A DNA stretch of 64,000 bases from CALKJU01 sp035326425. GTDB lineage: Bacteria; Pseudomonadota; Alphaproteobacteria; Geminicoccales; Geminicoccaceae. The translations under genes and the position numbers were made by a program. The stretch is from positions 10,684 through 74,683 of the forward strand of contig DAOLFG010000018.1 of assembly GCA_035326425.1 (NCBI GenBank). Reading direction: 5' to 3'. Below are positions 16,389-23,966 of this stretch, one piece after another. Below the pieces are notes generated by a model, which saw only the letters and a list, made by a program, of their open reading frames with translations, was not told where the DNA came from and ran no database searches. Numbering within the stretch: position 1 is the first letter of the stretch; the number at the start of each line of letters is the position of its first letter.

Positions 16389-18604
16389 TCGGCCTCGGTG
16401 ATGACGGACACGCCGAGAAGGACGATCTTCAACTCGGTGTGCCCGTTGCCGAGCGTATTGCCCTGCAGGATGGTGGAGCCGCCCGAGACGTAGGCGCGTA
16501 GCTGCCCCGGTGCGGTGAAGCGGCTGTCGCCGATGAAGACAAAGGAATTGTCGGCGCCACCCGCCACCGCGTCGATGCGCGACAGGTCGATCAGGTCACC
16601 TTGGGCGAAGTCGGTGATGCGGTCAGCCGCGCCGGGCTGGCTGTGGTCGGTGAGGAAGAAGTCGAAGGTATCGTCGCCTGCGCCGCCGGTCAGGCTGTCG
16701 CGGCCGGCGTCGCCGCGAAGGATGTCGGCGCCGTCGCCTCCCGACAGCCGGTCGTTGCCGACCCCGCCGCGGAGATGGTCGGTGCCATTGCCGCCATCGA
16801 GCCGGTCGGCACCGGCATTGCCGTCGAGGCGGTCGGCGTCGTCGCTGCCCCACAGCGTGTCGTCGCCGCCGTGGCCGAACAACGAGTCGTCGCCGGGATC
16901 GCCGCGGATGCGGTCGGTGTGCGACGAGCCGGTGATGGTGTCGTTCCCGGCGTTGCCATCGAACAGGAGACCCAGGTTCCGGGTTCTGGACAGGACGACG
17001 AGGTCGTCGCCGGAGAGTGCGCGCGTGGTTTGGATGCGTGGATGCAGCGTGAGGTCGAAATCGTTGAGATCGATTCCGTCGTGTCCGTCGGTAAAAAAGC
17101 CAGCACGGCCGAAGATTACATAGGCCGCGCCGGCATCGGTGCCGCCGCTGCCGTTGCTTGCCGCGCCGACGATCAGGTCGTCGATGCCGTCGCCGTTGAC
17201 GTCGCCCGCCGCCGACACCTCGCTCCCGGCGCGATCGCCCTCGTTCTCGCCCAGGACCTTGAACCCGCCCATGCCGGCGGCAACCTCGTCGAGGCGGACC
17301 GGGCTGGTGAAGCCGCCGGCCCGGCCGAGCACCACATAGGCCGCACCCGCGTCACTGCCGTGATACCGACCGGAAGCGCCGACGATCAGGTCGTCGACGC
17401 CGTCGCCGTTGACGTCGCCGGCGGCCGATACCGAGAGCCCGGCACGATCATAACCATTCTCACCTTGGATCTTGAACCCGCCGCCGCCAGCCGCGACGTT
17501 GTCGAGGTCGACCAAGCTCGTCAAACCTCGGGCTCGGCCGAATACGACGTAGGCTGCGCCGGCACCACTGAAGCCGCCATTGTATGACGCCCCGATAACG
17601 ACATCGTCGATGCCGTCGCCGTTTATGTCGCCCGCCCCCGACACCGAGATGCCGGCGTGGTCGCCCGCGTTCTCGCCCTGGATCTTGAAGCCGCCCCCAC
17701 CGGCGGCGACCTCGCGGAGATTCACCACGCTGTCGAAGCCGCCATTCCTGCCGAACACGACATAGGCCGCACCAGCTTCGTGCCCGCCGCCAGGATCGCT
17801 ATAAGCACCGACAATCAGATCATCGATGCCGTCGCCGTTGACGTCGCCCGCCGCCGACACCGAGGAGCCGGCGCCGCTATATCTTTCGCCCCACATCCCA
17901 AACCCGCCGCCGTCGTCGACGATGGCGGCGAGGTCGACCGGGCTGGCGAAGCCGCTAGCCCTGCCGAACACCACATACGCCGAACCGGCGGGAGGCTCGT
18001 ACTCTGAGCGGCTACGAGGTACGACACCGACGACTAGGTCGTCGATGCCGTCGCCGTTGACATCGCCCGCCGCCGTTACCGAGGATCCGACAAAATCGTA
18101 GGCGTGGCCCTGGATCTTGAAGCCGCCGCTGCCGGCGGCGACGTCGGCGAGGTCGACCGGGCTGGCGGAGCCGCTGGCCCTGCCGAACACCGCATAGGCC
18201 GCGCCGGCAAAGAGGCCGCCGGCACCGTTGAGAGTAGCGCCGACGATCAGGTCGTCGACGCCATCACCGTTGACATCGCCCGCCGCCGACACCAAGCCGG
18301 CAACATCGCCGGCATTCTCGCCAAGGACCTTGAAACCGCCGGTGCCAGCGGCGACTGCGTCGAGATCGACAGGCGTCTCGACATCGCCGATCCTCCCGAA
18401 CACGACATAGGCTGCGCCGGCATCAGCGCCGCCGCTGTCTTGACCACGCGCGCCGACGATCAGGTCGTCGATCCCGTCGCCATCTACATCGCCCACCGCC
18501 GATACCGAGCTGCCGGCGCCATCGCCCGCGTTCTCCCCCTGGATCTTGAACCCGCCCCTGCCGGCGGCGATGTCGTCGAGGTCGACCACAGCCGGGAACG
18601 GCAT
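16376..18604 (-). CDS. Secreted FG-GAP repeat / RTX calcium-binding protein
   Basis: 742 residues with no N-terminal signal peptide. Seven FG-GAP (integrin-alpha-like) repeats cover about residues 1-490, each carrying a calcium loop of the form GDVNGDGIDDLIVGA and a GAAYVVFGR strand, spaced roughly 65-70 residues apart. They are followed by about nine RTX nonapeptides (GGxGxDxLx type, near 540-625) and a serralysin-like C-terminal secretion domain starting at DTFDFF. The protein is a probable type I secretion substrate, exported in one step and folded by calcium outside. No type I secretion genes are nearby. GGGAGG lies 8 nt upstream of the ATG. A 17-bp palindrome lies upstream in the divergent gap. 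Confidence 0.85.
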   Translation of the reverse strand: MPFPAVVDLDDIAAGRGGFKIQGENAGDGAGSSVSAVGDVDGDGIDDLIVGARGQDSGGADAGAAYVVFGRIGDVETPVDLDAVAAGTGGFKVLGENAGDVAGLVSAAGDVNGDGVDDLIVGATLNGAGGLFAGAAYAVFGRASGSASPVDLADVAAGSGGFKIQGHAYDFVGSSVTAAGDVNGDGIDDLVVGVVPRSRSEYEPPAGSAYVVFGRASGFASPVDLAAIVDDGGGFGMWGERYSGAGSSVSAAGDVNGDGIDDLIVGAYSDPGGGHEAGAAYVVFGRNGGFDSVVNLREVAAGGGGFKIQGENAGDHAGISVSGAGDINGDGIDDVVIGASYNGGFSGAGAAYVVFGRARGLTSLVDLDNVAAGGGGFKIQGENGYDRAGLSVSAAGDVNGDGVDDLIVGASGRYHGSDAGAAYVVLGRAGGFTSPVRLDEVAAGMGGFKVLGENEGDRAGSEVSAAGDVNGDGIDDLIVGAASNGSGGTDAGAAYVIFGRAGFFTDGHDGIDLNDFDLTLHPRIQTTRALSGDDLVVLSRTRNLGLLFDGNAGNDTITGSSHTDRIRGDPGDDSLFGHGGDDTLWGSDDADRLDGNAGADRLDGGNGTDHLRGGVGNDRLSGGDGADILRGDAGRDSLTGGAGDDTFDFFLTDHSQPGAADRITDFAQGDLIDLSRIDAVAGGADNSFVFIGDSRFTAPGQLRAYVSGGSTILQGNTLGNGHTELKIVLLGVSVITEADLVL

Positions 18605-18666
18605 GGCACAGCCTCCCGCTGTGGTTGTATAATTGTCGGCTAAATTATTGTATGAAGCCCATTTAC

Positions 18667-18683
18667 GGCCGTTGTCAACGGCC
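18667..18683. promoter_or_regulatory. 17-bp palindromic operator candidate in divergent intergenic region
   Basis: GGCCGTTG-T-CAACGGCC is a perfect palindrome with a single central base, too tight for an RNA loop and therefore more likely a protein-binding site. On the - strand it contains TTGACA, a consensus -35 box, with TACAAT 20 bp further toward the FG-GAP/RTX gene. A repressor here could cover that promoter. The + strand DapA-family gene starts 88 bp on the other side. Confidence 0.5.
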
Positions 18684-18771
18684 TGTTCGATCCACTCCTC
18701 GCCCGAACGCGGCGTTGCGGCCCACCGGGTCGGCGGCTAGGTTGCCGGCCGAGCGGGCCGAGGAGACAGCC

Positions 18772-19716
18772 ATGAAGACCACGAGCGTCACGACGAGCGA
18801 TCTGGCGGGATCGGTCCTCTCCGTCCCGCCCTTGCCGCTGAAGCCCGATCTCTCCATCGCCGACGCCGAATGCGGCAAGCTGGTGCGCCACATCGAGGCC
18901 GGCGGTGTCACCACCATCCTGTGGGGCGGCAACGCCCAGCTGCAGCATTGGCCGGTCAGCCGCTACGCCGAGTTCCTGGCGATGGCGGAAGCGACCGCGG
19001 CGGCAGACAGTTGGGTAATCCCCTCGGCAGGCCCGGATTACGGCAAGCTGCTGGACGAGGCGAAAATCCTCGCCGGCACGCGCTTCCCGACGGCGATGAT
19101 GCTGCCGATGTCGGCACACACCGATCCCGCCGGCGTGGCGCGGGCGGTGCGGGACTTCGTGCAGGCGATGGGCAAGCCGGCCATCGTCTACATCCGCCAA
19201 GCCAACTACGTCGCGGCGGACGAGCTGGGTCGGCTCGCCGCCGACGGCTCGGTCTGCGCCGTGAAATACGCCGTGAGCCGGCCGAGCTTCCGCGAGGATC
19301 CCTATCTCGCCGAGCTCGTCGATACGGTGGGACCGGACCGGATCGTCTCGGGCTTCGGCGAGATTCCGGCCGTCGGCCATCTCGACGCCTACCACCTGGG
19401 TGGCTTCACCGCCGGCTGCGTCTGCATCGCGCCCCGGCTGTCGATGCGCATCCTGGCGGCGCTCAAGGCCCGCGACATCGCCGGCGCCGAGCGCCTGCTG
19501 GAGCCGATCCGGCCGCTCGAGGGCCTGCGCGAGAGCCTGTCGCCGATCCGCGTCATCCACGAGGCGGTGCGCCTGGCGGGCGTCGCCGACACCGGGCCGA
19601 TCTACCCGATGCTCAGCAATATCGGGGCGCAGCATCACGCCGCCATCGAGGCTGCGGCCAAGCGGCTGCTCGAGGTCGAGAACGAGCTGGCGGCGATGCC
19701 GGCCGCCGCGGAGTAG
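18772..19716 (+). CDS. DapA-family (class I aldolase fold) lyase or dehydratase
   Basis: 314-residue TIM-barrel protein of the dihydrodipicolinate synthase / N-acetylneuraminate lyase superfamily. Lys165 in CAVKYAVS is the Schiff-base lysine and Tyr140 in IVYIR the usual catalytic tyrosine. The substrate loop that reads GTTGE in most relatives is WGGNAQLQHW here, so the family member is divergent and the substrate unknown. Aldarate pathways use a DapA-family enzyme (5-keto-4-deoxyglucarate dehydratase) at this step, and the enolase-family neighbours fit that role. AGGAGA precedes the ATG at 18772; the next gene starts 5 nt after the stop. Confidence 0.78.
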   Translation: MKTTSVTTSDLAGSVLSVPPLPLKPDLSIADAECGKLVRHIEAGGVTTILWGGNAQLQHWPVSRYAEFLAMAEATAAADSWVIPSAGPDYGKLLDEAKILAGTRFPTAMMLPMSAHTDPAGVARAVRDFVQAMGKPAIVYIRQANYVAADELGRLAADGSVCAVKYAVSRPSFREDPYLAELVDTVGPDRIVSGFGEIPAVGHLDAYHLGGFTAGCVCIAPRLSMRILAALKARDIAGAERLLEPIRPLEGLRESLSPIRVIHEAVRLAGVADTGPIYPMLSNIGAQHHAAIEAAAKRLLEVENELAAMPAAAE

Positions 19717-19720
19717 GACG

Positions 19721-20938
19721 TTGCGCATCACCGCCCTGGAGACGCTGCGGGTCGGCGGTCTCGGCAACATGCTGTGGCTCAGGATCCTCACCGATGCCGG
19801 CATCACCGGCCTCGGCGAGGCCTTCCGCAATGCCGAGGCCACGGAAGCCTATATCCACGAGACGCTGGCCCCCTGGCTGATCGGCAAGGACCCGCGGGCG
19901 ATCACCTTCCACCGGGAAGCGATCCTGCGGCGGATCGGCAACCGCTTCATGGGCACGCCGTCGCGCTCGGTCGAGATCCGTGGCAATGCCGCGGTCGACC
20001 TCGCCTTGTGGGACATCCTCGGCAAGTCGCTGGGCGTGCCGGTGGCCGATCTGCTCGGCGGCAAGGCGCGCGAGAAGATCCGCATCTACAATACCTGCGC
20101 CGGCCCGGCCTACAACACCGCTCCCACCGTCGAATGGGTGTCGCGGCTGGCCAAGCCCGGCGAGCAGCCGATGGCGCCGCTCGACGACCTGCAGGCCCAG
20201 CTCGACGATCCGGCGGGGCTCGCCCGCTCGCTGCTGGCCGAGGGCGTGACGGCCATGAAGATCTGGCCGTTCGACCGCTTCGCCGCCAAGAGCGGCGGCT
20301 CGGAGATCTCCGCCGGCGACCTCGAGCGCGGCCTGGCACCGGTGAAGGCCATCCGCGACGCCGTCGGCGGCGAGATCGACATCATGATCGAGTGCCACGG
20401 CATGTGGCGGTTGCCGGCGGCGGTGCGCATCGCCAAGGGCCTGGAGCCGCTCGACATCTTCTGGCTCGAGGATCCGGTCGAGATGCACCGGTTCGACGAC
20501 CTGGTGCGCCTGAAGCAGGCCGTCGCCGTGCCGATCGCCGGCAGCGAGAACCACGGCACCGCCCACTGGTATGCCGAGGCCTTCGCCCGCGGCGTGGTCG
20601 ACTACGCCCATTTCGACGTCGGCTGGATGGGCGGCATCAGCGAGGCGCTGGACGTGGCGGCGCTGGCCCGGGCCCACGACCGCAGCATCGCCCCGCACGA
20701 CTGCGTCGGGCCTGTGATGCTGGCCGCCAACATGCAGCTGGTGATGAGCCAGGCCAACGCGCTGATCCTGGAGACGGTGCGGGCCTATCTGCGCGGCTTC
20801 TATGCCGAGGTGATGCAGCCGGCACCGGTGATCGAGAACGGCATGGCCCTGCCGCTCGCCGGTCCCGGCCTCGGCGTCGAGCTGGCGGGCAGCCTGTGGT
20901 CGAGGCCCGACGCCAGGACGCGCCGATCAGGCGACTGA
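19721..20938 (+). CDS. Enolase-superfamily enzyme, mandelate racemase/muconate lactonizing group (2)
   Basis: 405-residue enzyme only distantly similar to the first enolase-family protein. Candidate residues: Lys180 (AMKIWPFD), metal ligands Glu224 (IECHGMW), Glu250 (WLEDPVE) and Glu276 (GSENHGT), and His326 (APHDCVGP). A Glu rather than Asp as first metal ligand and the ECHG motif resemble acid-sugar dehydratases of the MR group. Translation begins at TTG 19721, directly after the DapA-family stop, with a GGAG-type ribosome site; no ATG lies upstream in frame at the correct place. Probably co-transcribed with the DapA-family gene. Confidence 0.82.
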   Translation: MRITALETLRVGGLGNMLWLRILTDAGITGLGEAFRNAEATEAYIHETLAPWLIGKDPRAITFHREAILRRIGNRFMGTPSRSVEIRGNAAVDLALWDILGKSLGVPVADLLGGKAREKIRIYNTCAGPAYNTAPTVEWVSRLAKPGEQPMAPLDDLQAQLDDPAGLARSLLAEGVTAMKIWPFDRFAAKSGGSEISAGDLERGLAPVKAIRDAVGGEIDIMIECHGMWRLPAAVRIAKGLEPLDIFWLEDPVEMHRFDDLVRLKQAVAVPIAGSENHGTAHWYAEAFARGVVDYAHFDVGWMGGISEALDVAALARAHDRSIAPHDCVGPVMLAANMQLVMSQANALILETVRAYLRGFYAEVMQPAPVIENGMALPLAGPGLGVELAGSLWSRPDARTRRSGD

Positions 20939-20976
20939 TCGGGATCACAGGTTGATCTTTACCAGGATTTGATTAG

Positions 20977-21070
20977 CCGACTCGGTTATTCACAGTCACG
21001 CCGTATTGTTCTATTATTCAATTGTTAACATTTGTGGCGCGGTTCGCCGCCCAATCCGGAACCGAGTCGG
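20977..21070 (+). promoter_or_regulatory. Leader of the polysaccharide locus with an 11-bp long-range inverted repeat
   Basis: The 136-bp gap before the wbpA-like gene is AT-rich. It is bounded by CCGACTCGGTT (20977-20987) and its exact complement AACCGAGTCGG (21060-21070). The right arm ends 4 nt before the ATG at 21075 and covers the ribosome-binding site. If both arms are transcribed they could pair and hide the start; otherwise they may be paired protein sites. A GTTAAC palindrome lies between them. Confidence 0.4.
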
Positions 21071-21074
21071 GGCG

Positions 21075-22433
21075 ATGATGCAGAATACCGTGACGCGGGC
21101 CGGCGCCGCGAGCGACGTCCAGAGCCTGCTGCGCCGTATCGAGGCGCGCGACTACGTGATCAGCATCGTCGGACTCGGCTATGTCGGCCTGCCGCTGATG
21201 CTCACCGCCGCCGGCAGCGGCTTCCGCTGCCTGGGATTCGACATCGACGGACCGCGCTGCGCCCTCATCAATGCTGGCCACAGCCCCTACCGCCACATCG
21301 GCGCCGACGTGGTGGCGGCGACGCGCGCCACCGGGCTCGCCGAGGCCACCACCGACTTCGCCCGCATCGCCGAGGCCGATGCCATCCTGATCTGCGTGCC
21401 GACGCCGCTCGGGCCGCACCGCGAGCCCGACCTGTCCTATGTCGAGGCGACGGCGCGCAGCATCGCGCCACATCTGCGTGCCGGCCAGCTGGTGGTGCTG
21501 GAATCCACCACTTGGCCCGGCACGACGCGCGAGGTGATGCGCCCGATCCTCGAGGGCAGCGGGCTGGTGGTCGAGCGCAACCTGTTCGTCGCCTACTCGC
21601 CCGAGCGCGAGGATCCCGGCAACCGCGACTTCCGCACCGCCGCCATCCCGAAGGTGGTCGGCGGCGTCGGCGAGCGCTCGTTGCGGCTGGCCACCGCGCT
21701 CTACGAGCATCTGGTCGTCCGACCGGTGCCGGTCTCCTCGGCCGATGCCGCCGAGGCCGTGAAGCTCACCGAGAACATCTTCCGCGCCGTCAACATCGCC
21801 CTGGTCAACGAGCTGAAGCAGGTGTTCGGGGCCATGGGCATCGACATCTGGGAGGTGATCGAGGCCGCCAAGACCAAGCCGTTCGGCTACATGCCGTTCT
21901 ATCCCGGGCCGGGGCTGGGCGGGCACTGCATCCCGATCGACCCGTTCTACCTGACGTGGCGGGCCAAGGAGTTCGGGCTCTCCACCCGCTTCATCGAGCT
22001 GGCCGGCGAGGTCAACCGCGCCATGCCGGGCTGGGTCGTCGACCGGCTGGCCGAGGCGCTGGACCGTCGCTTCGCCCGCGGCCTCAACGGCAGCCGCATT
22101 CTCGTGACGGGCTTGGCCTACAAGAAGAACGTCGACGACATCCGCGAGAGTCCGGCACTCGCCATCATCGAGCTGCTGCAGGCACGCGGCGCCGCCGTCG
22201 ACTACCACGACCCCTACTGTCCGGAAGTGCCGCACACCCGCGAGCACGACCATCTGGCCGGCATGCGCTCGGTCCCACTCGGTGAGGTCGACGGCTACGA
22301 CGCGGTGCTGATCGTCACCGACCACGACAGCATCGACTGGCAGGACCTCGTCAACCGCAGCCGCCTGGTCGTCGACACCCGCAACGCGACGCGCGGCATC
22401 GTCCGCAACGCCGACCGCATCGTCCGCGCCTGA
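21075..22433 (+). CDS. wbpA: UDP-N-acetylglucosamine 6-dehydrogenase-like nucleotide-sugar dehydrogenase (WbpA type)
   Basis: 452-residue NAD-dependent enzyme that oxidises C6 of a UDP-sugar to the uronic acid. The GLGYVG dinucleotide site is at 33-38, the thiol-hemiacetal cysteine is Cys285 in GGHCIPIDP, and GYMPFYPGPGLGGHC is the form found in the WbpA/WbpO group rather than in UDP-glucose dehydrogenases. The two ATGs at 21075 and 21078 suit the family N-terminus; an upstream TTG-rich extension does not. The WbpB-like and WbpE-like genes downstream support UDP-GlcNAc as substrate. It overlaps the beta-helix gene at TGATG. Confidence 0.87.
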   Translation: MMQNTVTRAGAASDVQSLLRRIEARDYVISIVGLGYVGLPLMLTAAGSGFRCLGFDIDGPRCALINAGHSPYRHIGADVVAATRATGLAEATTDFARIAEADAILICVPTPLGPHREPDLSYVEATARSIAPHLRAGQLVVLESTTWPGTTREVMRPILEGSGLVVERNLFVAYSPEREDPGNRDFRTAAIPKVVGGVGERSLRLATALYEHLVVRPVPVSSADAAEAVKLTENIFRAVNIALVNELKQVFGAMGIDIWEVIEAAKTKPFGYMPFYPGPGLGGHCIPIDPFYLTWRAKEFGLSTRFIELAGEVNRAMPGWVVDRLAEALDRRFARGLNGSRILVTGLAYKKNVDDIRESPALAIIELLQARGAAVDYHDPYCPEVPHTREHDHLAGMRSVPLGEVDGYDAVLIVTDHDSIDWQDLVNRSRLVVDTRNATRGIVRNADRIVRA

Positions 22434-23620
22434 TGCGCCTGGTTCCGGCGGTCGTTGCGGCGTTGCTGCTGGCTCCGCCGGCCGATGCCGCGACCTGGGT
22501 GGTCGACGGCGCCGGCGGCGGCAACTGGAAGAGCCTGGCGGCCATCGACTGGGCTCGCATCCGGCCGGGCGACCTGCTGCGGATCGCCGGCGGGCAACGC
22601 CACACCGGGCCGTTGGACGTGAGAGCCTCCGGCGCCCCTGGCAGGCCCATCGTCATCGAGGCCGGGAGCGGCGCCGTCATCGACGGCGACAACCGGCTGG
22701 AATGGTGCGTGCGCATCGACGGCAGCGACCATGTCACCGTCCGCGGCCTCACCGTCCGCGACTGCGTCGACGCCGGCTTCCGCATCCGCAATGCCGAGGG
22801 TGTGACCGTCGAGCGCAGCTTCGTCCACGCGCCGGCGCGCGCCTTCCACGTCTGGCGCACCAGCGACGTCACCATTGCCGACAACGAGGTGACCACGCCG
22901 GACTATGTCGAGCTGCAGACCGACGGCATCTACTCGCAGGAGAACCGCGGCAACCGCTATCTGCGCAACCGCATCGTCATCAGCAACGGCGAGCCGGAAG
23001 GACACGACGACGGCATCCAGAGCTACAAGGACGCCGACCTGCTGATCGCCGGCAACTACATCGAGCAGCGCAACGCCAAGACCGGCAACGCCCAGGGCAT
23101 CTTCATCACCGTCCCGTCGGGCCGCATGACGGTGGTCGACAACACGGTCTACGGGCCGAACACCCGCAACGGCCTGGTGACGCTGCTCAACCAGGAAGGC
23201 AGCAGCGGCAGCCTCGACGCCTTCCACAACACGCTGGTCGGCAGCCAGTGGGGCGTCATCCAGATCGAGGACGCGCCCGGCTCGCGGATCCGCAACAACA
23301 TCATCTACAGCACCGCGCAGAACGCCGCCGGCATCACCGTCAAGGGGGCCCTGCCGGCGCCGTCCGACGTCGACCGCAACCTGTATTTCCTGCCGCGCGG
23401 CCGCCCCGGCTATCTGGTCGACGGCGCCGACTTCGACTGGCGGAGCTGGCGGGGGCGCGGCTTCGAGCGCAACGGCATCGCCGCCGATCCCCGCCTCACC
23501 GATATCGCCCGGCGACGATTTGCCCCGGCCCCTGGCTCGCCGGCGCTCGGCGCCGCCGAGGTGCTGCCCGGATTGGCGCGCGACCTGCCGACAACCGATA
23601 TCGGCGCCGCCGCACGCTGA
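22433..23620 (+). CDS. Secreted right-handed beta-helix protein (pectate-lyase-like fold)
   Basis: 395 residues with a signal peptide (1-20, cleavage after ADA). A ladder of short beta turns follows: VTVRGLTVRDC, VTVERSFVHAP, VTIADNEVTTP, LLIAGNYIEQR, MTVVDNTVYGP and IRNNIIYST. This pattern marks a parallel beta-helix as in polysaccharide lyases, epimerases and glycosidases. No catalytic set is certain. In a polysaccharide locus it could be a periplasmic lyase or epimerase like AlgL or AlgG, or a product-binding protein. It is coupled to the wbpA-like gene, so probably made with the sugar-nucleotide enzyme. Confidence 0.75.
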   Translation: MRLVPAVVAALLLAPPADAATWVVDGAGGGNWKSLAAIDWARIRPGDLLRIAGGQRHTGPLDVRASGAPGRPIVIEAGSGAVIDGDNRLEWCVRIDGSDHVTVRGLTVRDCVDAGFRIRNAEGVTVERSFVHAPARAFHVWRTSDVTIADNEVTTPDYVELQTDGIYSQENRGNRYLRNRIVISNGEPEGHDDGIQSYKDADLLIAGNYIEQRNAKTGNAQGIFITVPSGRMTVVDNTVYGPNTRNGLVTLLNQEGSSGSLDAFHNTLVGSQWGVIQIEDAPGSRIRNNIIYSTAQNAAGITVKGALPAPSDVDRNLYFLPRGRPGYLVDGADFDWRSWRGRGFERNGIAADPRLTDIARRRFAPAPGSPALGAAEVLPGLARDLPTTDIGAAAR

Positions 23621-23966
23621 GACCGCTTCGAGGTCCAGGCGCTTCGCGCCCAGGTGTCACACGTCCAAATCCTACCTGCATCTGAAGTATAGCACAAACC
23701 ATTGCCTACATTTTCTGTCATGTCAGGCACAACTACAAATTATGGTTCCGGTGAATAGCGTACTCTGGTGCAATAGAAATTGGCTCCTATACCGAGCAAC
23801 TTGCACACTAGCGCGTCATGTGAAATATTTTGTTCACCAATGACCGAGGGTCATCGAGTCCAAGCTGTCTCGATGGCTGGCGGGAGCAACTACAACTTTA
23901 GCAGCGCGGGCAAGCGATCGTCTTCGTGCCACGAATCCGGGCCCCGAGATCCAAGGTGTTCGCCAG
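23621..23966. promoter_or_regulatory. 346-bp AT-rich intergenic region with a 15-bp palindrome
   Basis: There is no convincing gene here; the frames on both strands lack known signatures. The left edge has a small GGCGC-TTC-GCGCC hairpin (23638-23650) that might end the wbpA/beta-helix transcript. The middle is much richer in A and T than the flanking genes. The perfect palindrome ATGACC-GAG-GGTCAT at 23840-23854 lies 113 bp before the Gfo/Idh gene and is a candidate operator. The region probably carries the promoter for the next block. Confidence 0.4.

Noticed and set aside
16601..17587. + strand open frame across the FG-GAP/RTX gene
   Set aside because: Val/Ala-rich translation of the antisense of calcium repeats; the - strand protein explains the region.
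17100..18600. Regular DNA repeats that might be a CRISPR or other repeat array
   Set aside because: The repeats are ~200 bp coding units of FG-GAP blades with no unique spacers; no cas genes are nearby.
23780..23966. Small genes in the AT-rich gap before the Gfo/Idh gene
   Set aside because: Frames are short, unlike neighbours in codon use, lack ribosome sites and match nothing recognised.
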